Source of the DNA: Stratiolaelaps scimitus
Lineage: Eukaryota > Arthropoda > Arachnida > Mesostigmata > Laelapidae
Direction: 5' to 3'
DNA: 64,000 nucleotides
Assembly (NCBI GenBank): GCA_019614645.1
Contig: JABWDB010000035.1
Coordinates: forward strand, 248,001-312,000
The notes beneath the pieces are model-generated. The model was not told the origin of the DNA. It did no database searches and saw nothing but the letters and a program-made list of their open reading frames with translations. This document shows, piece by piece, positions 51,780 to 62,383 of the stretch (within the stretch, counting starts at the first letter, position 1; each line of letters begins with the position of its first letter). The position numbers and the translations under genes are program-made.

Positions 51780-52167
51780 CCCGGACATCGGTGGCGTATC
51801 GCGCGAAGATCGGCGCGTACCGTTGACAGTGCGAGCATGAATGAGAATAGAAGAGAGTCATTTCAGCAGCACGTCTGTTTCGCGCAAGCGACGCCTCAAA
51901 CTGGGCCTTTCCTTCCAGTATGTTAACGTCGTCCTCGGCGTCGAACAAGCCTTCAGATGCGAATACCATCGAAGCTGCGAGGGGCACCGCTGCCGTAAGA
52001 AGCCACAATGAGACCGCCAGTATAATGGCCATGATCGTGCAGCCACAGTTCATTGCTAGGCTGTGTTTCCGGGACCTTGGCAGGCGGGGCAGCCGAATGC
52101 GTTGGAGAGCATGTGGGCTGCCGAAGAGCTCCCGCTCGCCGTGTACCGCTTCCGACTTCGACGCCAA
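51780..52167 (-). CDS. QSOX-type first exon without its own downstream exons (probable alternative first exon)
   Basis: One open exon of 129 codons ends in phase 1 at a good donor (GTACGT). It encodes a basic N-terminus, a long hydrophobic segment (about 43-70) acting as signal or anchor, then DVNILEGKAQFEASL and the thioredoxin active site SCSHC (Cys111/Cys114) followed by QRYAPIFARYATDVRG. The matching point and phase are identical to the first exons of both QSOX genes. No second thioredoxin exon was found between it and 46632, so splicing to the exon at 45325-45225 would give an in-frame QSOX with a different N-terminus and a CSHC active site. An internal Met at position 39 is an alternative start. 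The other possibility is a relic of a third, mostly deleted gene copy. Confidence 0.75.
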
Positions 52168-54406
52168 CGTTAACGGTCAGCTTCTGACGGGCCTGTTCGA
52201 ATCGGTCAGGTCGTGATTGCCGAAAGCCCCATTGTAGCCATAATCGTCGTCGTTGTTGTTACAGTTGGATAGTGAGCAGAAAGACAAAAACCAAAGGGAT
52301 AACACGAAAATGATTAATGTAGCATCGATCGTTTCGGGCAAAATAATAAACGCGGGTTAATGTGAAAGTCAGGCTGCGCGCTCGTCCGTTTCTACACAGC
52401 GGTCATACTTGCGTCACAGTTGCTTGTGTGGGTCGACCGTCGATTCGAACATTCGAGCGACCGCGTACAAACATTCATCACTCGAAGGAAAAAGAGAGGA
52501 GGAGAGACAGAGAGAGAGAAGTTTATAGATCTGTCAAGTCGAATCAAAAGTACCTTCATTCTCATCCAAGTAGTCATGATCTGTGTGTGTGTGTGTGTGT
52601 GTGAACGGTGACAGTGTGGTGATCGAATGAATCCTAAAGCTGTCCGAATGCATTATTTATAGCTAGCGAGAAAAGGGATCAATCGCATGTCCTCGATTCC
52701 AGCCTGCGCGGCAACGATTCAATGGGAATTGCCTCGCCGGCCGCTGACAAGCTGTCCCAGTCTACGCGCACAATAAGAATCACATTGTGCCAATGTGTGT
52801 GTGTGTGTGTTATTGCTACACGGCCAGGGTAACACTGAATTGTTTCGTCAATGTATACGACCGCAGATGGAACTTGTCCTCAGCCAGTCCTGCCACAGTT
52901 CTCGTTCGAGATTCGACGCCGAGCGTCTCCTCGTCGTTCGGTCTGTTCCGTTCTACGAAAAAAACGCTTGATCGTTTGACCGACGTCAACGACGTCTGCA
53001 GATGTGCGTGCTGGAGCGGCGAACCTCAAACGAACTCCTCAAAGTTGAGTGTCCCTCTGGGCTAAACAGCTGTGGATGCCCCTTGATAACGGAGAAACTA
53101 TAATACTATTCGTTCGACTGGTCGAAATAAGATATTCTCTCTCTCTTGTTGGAATCGTTAATTGTTGGCACCAGTGACCCAAAGTGATTCACTAACTAAT
53201 TATGGCCATCCCACGTTTATCTTAACGAGATTAACGCTATAATATTTGTATCTCGAGCATATGTTATCAGTTGTCAGCTAATAAAAATTTACTGTGTTCA
53301 AGGCATATTCTCCATTTCAAGGCTATGGCGGTCACTAACTCAGGCCCCAGGCGTTAGCTAACTAACGATGACACTTGCGTGTAAACTACGCAAATGGAAC
53401 AATGTTGTCGTTGTTGGTAAGGGCACCAGGCCCTCCTGGAGGACTGACGTTGGGACTGATATTGACTGATAGTGGGTTGTCGACCAAGATTTCGACTCCG
53501 TAAGCGTATTAGTGGTAGTAATAATAGCAGTAGCCTGATTCGAGAAAATCTTTGAACCAAGAAACACACACACACGCACACAGTGCTGTTCGGCTGATTT
53601 ATGTCATGTGAAAGATTCGATACCGCTGAGAAATGAGCCCAACATATTCAATTATATTGAAAACAAGCAACGGATCACACGACGCATAAAAAAAGACGAC
53701 CAATGAATTTTCAGTTAACATTCGACGACATGGAACCAGCCAGCGTTACATCCCAACTAGCGAGAGATTTCCAACCGACACAACACAAATAGCCTGCCGG
53801 ACGCTAATCATCATGAGAATACGCTAGGAAAACGGTTTTATTAAATATTCGAATGAATTATAGTGAGCAGGATAACTATTTGAATTGTACATTAGATCTG
53901 GCTAGGATATATATATACCAAACATCGTTCGAATATGCGCTCATCTTCTATCGTTGGTTGATTCAGCACCGAACAAATGCTGAATAGATGAGGGACGCCG
54001 AGAAGGAGGGGAGAAAATCAATAATTCCTCCACCATAACAAGTCACTATATATAGTGGAGTGACAACTGTCGAAATGACTATTGGTACAGCATTGTGTTA
54101 CAACAACGTTCCCGATAACAATTCTTGTGAAATCTAATTAATCTATTAGACGAAGACGTTCGTCGACTTACTTTCGAAGTCGATTCTACAAATGAGACTA
54201 TGGTGAGTTGGTCATATCACAATGGACTCAAAGAACATGTCCCTCCGCCCCCTCGCTCAAATAACGCTAAAGACAGCATTCGAATTAGATGCATGTATTA
54301 TATATACAGTGAAATGGGTGTACGCAATGAGCTGGAGAGTGTAGGAAACATAAAGAAGCTACAACAGGTGGCATCTGATATCTATTACACAATGTGGTGG
54401 ACAGAT

Positions 54407-54440
54407 CGGGGAACAGCTGAGGGTCAGCTCGAAAAAACAG
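54407..54440 (+). repeat. Fold-back MITE arm fragment
   Basis: Carries GGGGAACAGCTGAGGGTCAG followed by CTCGAAAAA, identical to one arm of the element at 1534-1682. Confidence 0.7.
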
Positions 54441-55182
54441 ACATAGACATATAGAAAATGTTCACGTAGAATTCATTCATTCATATTTTCAGGTGAACAA
54501 ACAAGTGAGGCCAATCGATCGTTTGTGGCAACCGAATCAAACTCCGATGTTATATATATTGCAATAGTTCCCGGTGGAGTTGTTTTCAATCAAACGTCAT
54601 ACTTGACGTTTACGTAGAGAACAGCTCACTCCGAGAAGAATCAAGCAAGGGGGACATTTGCTATTAGCTTTTTTTATCATTTGTAACTTACTTTCTCAAT
54701 CAAACGACAGAAAGTGACTAAGTAATTATTAAATGAGCGTCAATTTATTCAGCACAACATTTCGTCGACGGAGCATACTGGTGCAGCTATTCGGAAATCT
54801 AGCACGAACCTCGGTGACGATTTCGACAACTAATCGATCAGGACGGTGACGATTGAGACACACAGACACCACCATAACCGTGTATTGCGAGGCAGCGTGA
54901 TACCGGTTATCGCCGTTACTAAGTGACTGACAGTCGTGATCATGAATTCGTTGGCTCGATGTAGTCGCTGTTGTTGCACCGGCTGATTGTCAATAGCAAT
55001 ATTATGCGAGGGAACGGCCGACAGGTATAACGCGGAAAGAGGTAAGCGTAACAAAGCTTGTATTGGCTGTTCGTCTCAGGGGGGTAGTCTCACGTGGGGA
55101 GCGAAAGGACGAAGTGTGGCGCTGTGAAAGCGGAGCCCCACAAACTGCCCCATGAACCCCCGCTCCCGGGGGTTCGTGGACC

Positions 55183-55240
<58 letters not shown>
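55183..55240. repeat. (GA)n microsatellite
   Basis: Nearly uninterrupted GA repeat of about 27 units. The open frames across it (poly-Arg/Glu on +, poly-Leu/Ser on -) are artefacts of the repeat. Confidence 0.9.
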
Positions 55241-56904
55241 CTTTATGGACAATCGGTGTTCGGCTTTTTGGGCCACTTGTATATTGATGGGATCGTATGA
55301 ATAGTTTTGAGCTATTCCCGGCCTCTCGGTATCTGCTCGTATGAACACTGGACGATGGTGGCCCAATGAGAAGTGTCGCGATAGAGCTTGTACATATTGG
55401 ATATACATACAATGAGCGCGCTTCATGTTTGCTCAACACTTATAAATTGAAACAAGTGGGAGGGACGAAGCACGGAGTGCTACTTAACTGTGGTCGAGTT
55501 TGCTTTCGAAGCGAACTACAATAGATTAAAGCTGTACCTGTTGGCAGACCTAGCGGCGATTTCGTCAATCAAGCCATCACGTATAGACGCTTAGAGACTT
55601 GAATCAACTTCATGAGCAATAGGTCAAATCATCGAAAGCAAAATTTAGAATACGCTGGACACTTCGTCTGAGTTCAATTAGTGCAGCACACTGAACAATG
55701 GGTATTCACACGCTGTCCACTGGAGCCGTCAGCAAGAGGGGTGCTTGCCTCTGTACAAGCGCGAGCTATCGTCAACAAATTGCGAAAGACAGGGGCCAGA
55801 GGTGAACATTTACACAAGGCGAGAGTACAAGATGACTAGACCCATGCGTATACGAGTATGGACGTTAATTATCGAACGAGATGGAACAGTCTCATTCGCG
55901 AAACAGTTATGGCAAAGCCAATGTGCCTAAACCCAATGGAGCCCCCAGATCGGGCACATTGTGACGTCCCGTCGTGAGGGACGAACGATGTTGAAGTGGC
56001 AAAAGACGATTCCGAAGTTTGTTTTGGACACCGTTTGCGATATGATCATTCTGAGAAACGAACCAACATTGATTGATTCAATGGTTTTTGAAAATGAGGC
56101 CCAGGTATACACTAACATTGTCCCTCGCGCATACATTCTCCTCCGTATGAGAGATGAGTTGGAGAATTTGGTTTAATCTTGTCGTGGCATCAGTGGCCTC
56201 ATGTCAGCGCATATATAAATGTTATCAGGTATATCACAAGAACTGTATGAAAAGAAGTAAAATCAACATCTCGCCTGGACATTTCCCAATGTATGGATCT
56301 TGTACATATTATATATATACATATGTACAACAGACCCATCCATCGTGATCTCGCTGGAACATTTCCCAATGGGGGATTCTTTTTTTGGGCCCGCAAAATT
56401 CGATCAGTCATATCACGTTACGACAGACGATATCGGTCATCCTGAATCTGCTAATAGAGATGAGCCATCGCCCGCACCAGACGCGCGCTCCGCAACACTA
56501 ACAGGCAAGGATCATAATCTTCATCAGGTAGAGTACCAGGCTGTAATTCCGACGCGGCTTCGCGCGGTAGAATGCTTTCGTCGCAATACAACTTGGCAGG
56601 GACTTTTTCGTCTTTCGTACACTATAATGTCTACCTAAAGCCGTGCTTGTCGAAAGTAGGTCAGGCCTACACTGACTGTAGGTTGCGATGCCGCTTGCCT
56701 CTGATCTGATTCCGTGCCACCGTTCAAGTGAAATAATGTGAACGGGTGACCGTTCGATCTCGTCGAGTCGAGGCGCGTCTGTCTGTCTGTCTGTCTGTGT
56801 ACGGTGGGCCTTTACGCGAGCTCTAAATCATTTCTGGGAGAGGTCCCAATTTTTACCGCGTTTTCCAGCAGACGCGAATAGTCGCTAGGATAACATCATT
56901 AACG

Positions 56905-59167
56905 ATGACGTCTGGAAGCGAGAAAAAAGACGGAGCACCGCACGTCACACCGAAATCATCAACATCTCAGGAGGATGTCGCCGCTACCACCGCCGTTGCC
57001 ACCGCCGCCGCAACTTCGAATATGCTCAGTAAAGTGGATGTTGAGACACAGAAACGACTTACCAGGTGCGTTAAGTAAAACACGCGTTGAGTAATCCGAG
57101 GGAGAGAAACATAAATGACTAGACCATATACAGGGTGCTTGACCAAAGTGATACACTGTCTTGAATAGAAGCGCACTAAAACTGAGAGAGGTTTTCAATT
57201 GTAATTCGAGTGGCGCTAAACGTCTGAGCACTCTCCGATGATGATGATGTCATTCGATGGAAATCGCTTGCTGGGCGGGCTGAGTGTTGCTCACTATGCT
57301 CACGATGGAAGCCAAGAGCAATGCTGTTATAACTGTTCGTTTGGCTGGTAAGCAGACAAATGAGATAGCCAAAAATCTGAAACATCTCAGAGTGAATAGG
57401 CTGTTCGTGTATCGAACTGTGAGGAGGTATCGGAAAGGCGGGCCGCATCGCTTCACGCCACGGCCGTCCGACAAAACGCACGACAACTGCCGGCGAGGAC
57501 GTAAAAATCGTGAGAGAGACCGGTTGCGGTACAATCCTCGACGGAGTGGCACAAATCTGGCAAAAAAACACATGAACATTTCAGAGGGGGCAGTGTTCGA
57601 GTGGTGTACTTCGTCGAGATCTGCTCGGAGATGGCTGCAAGCAACAACAGCAGTTTTTTTTACGAGGTTACAACGAAGAAAAAGAAAGTTCGGTACGCTA
57701 GAATGAATACAGCTAATTGCGCGCGCGGGGGGAGGAAGGTAGTGGTGGCGAACTGACCAACATCCAGTGTTCAGTAATGAGACAACACTTACGGAAAACA
57801 AACAAAACAATCTCGTGTGGCGGGGTGGTGCCAGGAACAGAATTAATAATATAATATAAGAATATCTAACAAACAAGGCTTATAGTTTGGCAGGTGGGGA
57901 TCGAACCCGTGCCCCCGAGTGTCTCCTTCGATTAGAGATGAGTCACTCGGATGAATGGCGCGTTTTTGACTACTTCATTCACGGAATTATCGACTTCATT
58001 ATTTATGGGAATATCGACTATTTTTTTTTTGTGTATCATTCTGGTATACGCACCCGGTAGAATCTTTGAGCAAACTGTTTATCTATTTACCTGTTGCTTG
58101 GTGGCTAGTTTTATGTTCGAAGTTATCTGCGGTATTGTACTGCCATCAGATCGTCGTCGCGACAATGCAATCTGGTGTCGTACTTCGCTCTGTTTTACTG
58201 AGAACACTTCGTTAGTTACATATGCCCTGTGCTGAGGCCAGTCAGATAGGGGAACAGCTGAGGGTCAGCTCGAAAAACAACTATTATATGCCCTGTGCGC
58301 GACAGTTGATAAAGTTGGGCATAGTGGCGCACATCTGCATCGGCATTTAAAGTGGGTCCGTCTTATGAAGCAATGCCGAAAGCAGGTGTACCGTGGACGT
58401 TAAATGTTGGCTGTGAGTGGTCAGCCCGGAAACATTGATTTAATTAGTGGCGCACATCGAAACGCTGGAAGGATCCGAGAGATATGGACCGGTTGTATTC
58501 ACGATTCATACGGTCGACCTATACAATACAAGGCTTGGTTTATTAACGGAACTGCAGTCTTATCACAACGCTTAAGTTCTCGTAAAAATAATAGCGGAAA
58601 AAAAATAATAATAGCAAAAAAAAAAAAGTGTCGTCTCATGGATTATTTCACATGCTACCAATTTCTGGGAACGGCATTATTTACATCAATTTTTTGATTA
58701 TCATAAAAGTAACAGTATAAAAGGGGCAATGCCCACACATATACACAATATTTCAGTTTATGTGAAGCTGCACAAACTGAAATATGTTCACATAAATAAG
58801 TTCACACAATGCACACAGAAATGAGATAGCATCGAGATATGGCCTCATCCAGCACACGTATGCAATCTGCTGGCCTAAACAGACCTCACTGCAAGGTGTT
58901 GTAAATAGTGATTCGCTCAATCCTAGTCACGCTCTGTGGATAATGTTTGATTGTCAAAGGCGCTTGTCAAAATAGCAAGTATTAATAGCAAGTAGTAATA
59001 AGAATTGGCGTTTGGCTTTTTTTGTTTGGAGTTATTCTCTCCCAGGCGGACCTGAGGGCAACTGTGTGTTGGGGGTGCTAATTTCTACAGCCATGTAAAA
59101 AGACACTTTTACTGGATACTCAAGTAAATGAGTTGCATTCTATCGAATGATTTCAGTATCAGATCTC

Positions 59168-59213
<46 letters not shown>

Positions 59214-62200
59214 TATATACATATATCTAACAATATATATGTAATGAACAATATGTACACTATAAAAAAATTAGAAAGAAAAATAAATAGAACGCTGACT
59301 GCAATAATTTATTGTATTAACAACTCGTAACTAAATCACCTGTATCACAAGTTACATGTTTCGTATAGAACAAGAAGGCGGACCCGTTTTAACCCTTTTT
59401 AAATGTCCCTATTTCACCTGTATCTACGTCGCGGAATTCCATTCGTTATTGAATCCTTACTATGTATTTTGTAATCTACAGATGTTGTTTGGAGATGTCT
59501 GGTCGGGAACTATAATAAATGCTGTGGTAGACTCTACATCGTGTTGAGTATGGCCCGATTCCTAAATCACGGTATTCACCAAGTGAGGTCTGTTTAGGCC
59601 AGCAGATTGCATACGTGTGCTGGATGAGGCCATATCTCGATGCTATCTCATTTCTGTGTGCATTGTATTAGTTATAAGGTAGATTAGTATTATAACTTGT
59701 ACTCATACTTGCTCTTTTGTATTCTGCTGCTCCACTTTGGATCTGTCCGCTGGATGAACCATCCGTCGACAACTTGAAACTCGTATAGGTTACTGAGCAA
59801 GCTTCATATGAGCACTAACGCGATGGGGGGTCCACTCCCTGTGCCAAACACTCAGCGACGAACCGCTCGCCGGAAGGGATCCGAGGACACGGCGAATCAT
59901 GGAAACAACCAGCTTGGATCCGTGGGCGCCGGTGGGACCAGCACTGCTAATAAACCCGACAAAGGAAAGGTACAGTCAACATTTTCTAATCAACACTTAT
60001 CGTACCGGGGTTTCTCTTAGCCTCTGAGTGGCGGGTTGCGTACCAGTCTGAAGAAGACCAGATGAGTGCGATTTTTTTTGCCGTCGCATGAAACACCGCT
60101 ATTTTAGCTATTGCATTGTTTTACTCGGCTCATGCATTAGATCTCGTGTGCAGATGGAGTTTACAAAGTTGATTGAATAATATATCATAAATAAATCATC
60201 AGCCGTGTTTATCGGGGCAGCATACGGGCAACGCAAGGGACTTCGAGCTATGGAGTATCCTGTGCGAGTCCCACAAGGCACATGCGAATCTATTCGGCGA
60301 GTTTTTGTGATCGCAGATTTGCCAATGAATATGACTGATTATTACTTTTAGTTTAAAGTAATTGTTTCAACACTCACGTTTGAGTACTACAGTGGTGTGA
60401 ATAAACTTAACGCACCCCCTATATTTCAACAAATCGTTACAAAGAACACACATTTGAGGCATTTATTCTGTGTCAGATTAATGTAGGTGTCAAATAACAT
60501 ACATACAACAAAGAACAGCGCATATGACATCGCATGCAGCCTGCTACAACAAAATGTGTCATATTTCGGTTGTGTAAAATGATAACGCACGCTCAGTTAT
60601 CGAGTGTTCTCGCTGAATTAATCCAGTTTGTGTTGAGCATTCAAGCAGTACTGTAGTCATGGGACGCGCTTCGAGCCTTACTGATGCAGAGAAAGCAGTT
60701 ATTACCACTTTACACCGAGCAGGAAAGACCCAGGCTGCAATTGCCAGAGAAATTGGCAGAAGTCGTCGCGTAGTGCAAAATTATTTACGCAGTCCGTCGA
60801 CGTATGGTACTAATAAGTCTAAAGGACGTCCACGAAAGATCAGCCAGCGAACTGCCATGCACATTTGTCGATTGGCCTCGAAATCGACCATAAGTTGTGA
60901 AGCAATCAGGCAAGAGTTGAACCTTCAGGTTCATAGATCAACAGTTTTAAATACAATTAAGAGTTATCCGCATATCATACGGGCGCAAATGAAAACAAGA
61001 CCTCGTCTTCAACAACGGCACATGACTGCCCGACTAAACTTCGCCCGCAAAAATATGGCCAGAAACTGGAAATTGGTGAGTGTTGGGGCCACGCTCTTTA
61101 AAGAGTGTCTTGTGAGTACACATCTATTTGAAATGTACTGTGTTGCTTCAGATCATCTTCAGTGACGAGAAGAAGTTCAATTTGGACGGGCCGGATGGAT
61201 TTAACGAGCAGCGGTACTTCTCAAAGCGCAACTTCGGTGGCAGAACCGTTATGGTTTGGAGAGCTTTCACCTCTCTTGGCAGGCTCCCACTCGCTTTCAT
61301 CTCATCTCGAATGAATAGCGAGGACTATCAGCAGATGTTGACCAACAACCTACTACCGTTTAGGAGCAGATTTCATCGATTTCCAATTGTTTTCCAACAA
61401 GATAACGCTTCAATTCACGTCAGCGCTAGTATACGTGCGTGGTTAGGACGGCATGACATTGAAACCCTAGAGTGGCCAGCATGTTCTCCTGATCTCAATC
61501 CAATGGAGAACCTCTGGGGCATTCTTGTCCGACGGGTATATGCGTCGAATCGACAGCATACATCCGTGGAAGCATTACGAGAGGCGTTGTTGGAGGCCTG
61601 GGGAGGCGTCCAACATTTACCAGCAGGATTTACCAGATCCTGCTAAATCTCGTTAATAGTATGCCAAACCGAGTCTTTGACGTTATAATTAGCAACTGTG
61701 GGGCCACACGGTACTGAGAGTACAAGAATTAATTCAGCGAGAACACTCGATAACTGAGGGTGCGTTATTATTTTACCCAACCGAAATATGACACATTTTG
61801 TTGTAGCAGGCTGCATGCGATGTCGTATGCGCTGTTCTTTGTGGTATATACGTTATTTGATACGTACATTAATCTGACACAGAATACATACCTCAAATGT
61901 ATATTCTTTGCAACGATTTGTTGAAATATAGGGGGTGCGTTAAGTTTATTCACACCACTGTATTATTACCTTAAAAGAAACCTTCAGTAATTGTCTTTAC
62001 CGGCAGCCCTCGTAACATCCGACTTGTTATTTAATGACATTTCTTACGCAACACACGAACAGTAAGTTGTCTCCATAATCGTGAAACGTCGCCATGTGAA
62101 CTAACTAACTAACTTAATTACTAAATCGTAATTGCTCGTTCGATTCTCTCATACCCATCCCTGTCTGTAGATGTTTGACGTTCGGGGCGTTCACGCGCGA

Positions 62201-62383
62201 TCCGGAGTCGATCTCTGCGATTGCCTAAACATTCAGTGCCCTGGCTGTTTTTTCCCTTGTCGCCGATGTGGAAACCCTAAATGTGGACCGGACTGCCGAT
62301 CGAACCGAAATTTCCTCTACGAATCATGGGAAACGAGCGGTATCACTGGTTCAGTAATCACCAATCCACTGTTGAACATGTGA
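56905..62383 (+). CDS. ARL14EP-like protein (ARF7EP C-terminal domain), 3 exons
   Basis: Exons: 56905-57065, 59789-59969, 62171-62383. The sum is 555 nt, 184 aa, joined in phases 2 and 0. Exon 3 encodes the whole conserved domain: FDVRGVHARSGVDLCDC, then CPGC, FFPC, RRC, PKCG and PDCR, ending NFLYE. The eight cysteines are spaced C-x-C-x4-C-x2-C-x3-C-x2-C-x4-C-x3-C, as in the ARF7EP_C family. Human ARL14EP links the GTPase ARL14 to myosin 1E on MHC-II vesicles; whether this protein does so is unknown. Exons 1-2 encode an Ala/Thr- and Gly/Asn-rich, probably disordered N-terminus with a short basic patch (RRTARRKG). That part rests on phase agreement and good splice sites rather than homology. 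Both introns are heavily invaded by transposons. Confidence 0.78.
57128..57720 (+). pseudogene. Decayed Tc1/mariner-like transposase N-terminus
   Basis: The open frame from about 57308 encodes RLAGKQTNEIAKNLKHLRVN followed by FVYRTVRRYRK, then NPRRSGTNLAKKHMNIS. This pattern (homeodomain-like helices, RNPRRS block, MNIS) is typical of a Tc1/mariner superfamily DNA-binding region. No catalytic part remains, and several frame changes are visible. A possible element end, ACAGGGTGCTTGACC, lies near 57130. It lies in intron 1 of the ARL14EP-like gene. Confidence 0.6.
57893..57945 (-). repeat. tRNA-like SINE head fragment
   Basis: Read on +, GGTGGGGATCGAACCCGTGC is the complement of a B box and matches the head of the family II SINE at 35950-36121. 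Confidence 0.5.
58233..58277 (+). repeat. Fold-back MITE arm fragment
   Basis: Contains CAGATAGGGGAACAGCTGAG and the following GGGTCAGCTCGAAAAAC, a single arm of the 1534-1682 element. Confidence 0.7.
58358..58430 (-). repeat. SINE-like repeat, family II fragment, reverse orientation
   Basis: Read on +, GAAGCAATGCCGAAAGCAGG and GGACGTTAAATGTTGGCTG are the reverse complement of the family II body. Confidence 0.6.
58529..58590 (-). repeat. SINE family I tail, diverged copy
   Basis: GGTTTATTAACGGAACTGCA followed by CAACGCTTAAGTTCTCGT resembles the family I tail block. Confidence 0.45.
58806..59666. mobile_element. Non-autonomous element with identical 85-bp terminal inverted repeats
   Basis: 58806-58890 and 59582-59666 are reverse complements with no mismatch that I can find over 85 bases. 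The interior (about 690 bp) contains a (TA)n tract and no recognisable protein; its longest frame (59356-59547) has no domain. No clear target-site duplication is seen next to the arms, so it may be a TIR-type MITE or another kind of inverted duplication. It lies in intron 1 of the ARL14EP-like gene. Confidence 0.8.
59169..59207. repeat. (TA)n microsatellite
   Basis: TA run inside the 85-bp inverted-repeat element. Confidence 0.9.
60390..60622 (+). repeat. Left terminal inverted repeat of the Tc1-like element
   Basis: It pairs with 61728-61960 along its entire length, from the TA target to CGCTGAATTAAT. Confidence 0.88.
60659..61646 (+). pseudogene. Tc1-like DD34E transposase with an internal intron or insertion, C-terminus frame-shifted
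   Basis: 60659-61075 encodes the paired-like DNA-binding region (SSLTDAEKAVITTLHRAGKT, then GRPRKISQRT) up to NFARKNMARNWKL. 61076-61151 has the form of a 76-bp GTGAGT...CAG intron. From 61152 the DDE domain resumes with IIFSDEKKFNLDGPDG (first Asp), then FQQDNASIHVS (second Asp) and SPDLNPMENLWGILV (Glu, 34 residues after the second Asp). The block between the first Asp and KRNFGG is a few residues shorter than in C. elegans Tc1. After EAWGGV the frame departs from the family and stops at TAA; family-like sequence ending in GATRY appears further on in another frame. The catalytic triad is visible, but the copy is probably inactive. Confidence 0.85.
61728..61960 (-). repeat. Right terminal inverted repeat of the Tc1-like element
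   Basis: Reverse complement of 60390-60622 with scattered substitutions. Confidence 0.88.

Larger units (their letters stand above)
52168..56904. other. Intergenic region between divergent QSOX-type exon and ARL14EP-like gene
   Basis: No coding block is supported. Contents include (GT)n near 52580-52602 and 52794-52811, an (AC)n-rich stretch near 53562-53582, a fold-back MITE arm fragment (54407-54440), a (GA)n array (55183-55240) and a (CTGT)n run near 56779-56797. The two flanking genes are divergent, so promoters are expected at both ends. Confidence 0.5.
60390..61960 (+). mobile_element. Tc1-like transposon with 233-bp terminal inverted repeats
   Basis: The element starts and ends with CAGTGGTGTGAATAAAC and its complement, and is flanked on both sides by TA (60388-60389 and 61961-61962), the Tc1/mariner target duplication. 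The long inverted repeats are 60390-60622 and 61728-61960, with roughly one mismatch per 15 bases, so this is a moderately old copy. Total length is 1571 bp. It sits in intron 2 of the ARL14EP-like gene, in the same orientation. Confidence 0.92.

Noticed and set aside
55002..55439. Open frames of 116-145 codons on the - strand
   Set aside because: They are produced by the (GA)n array, which reads as Leu-Ser or similar repeats in every frame.
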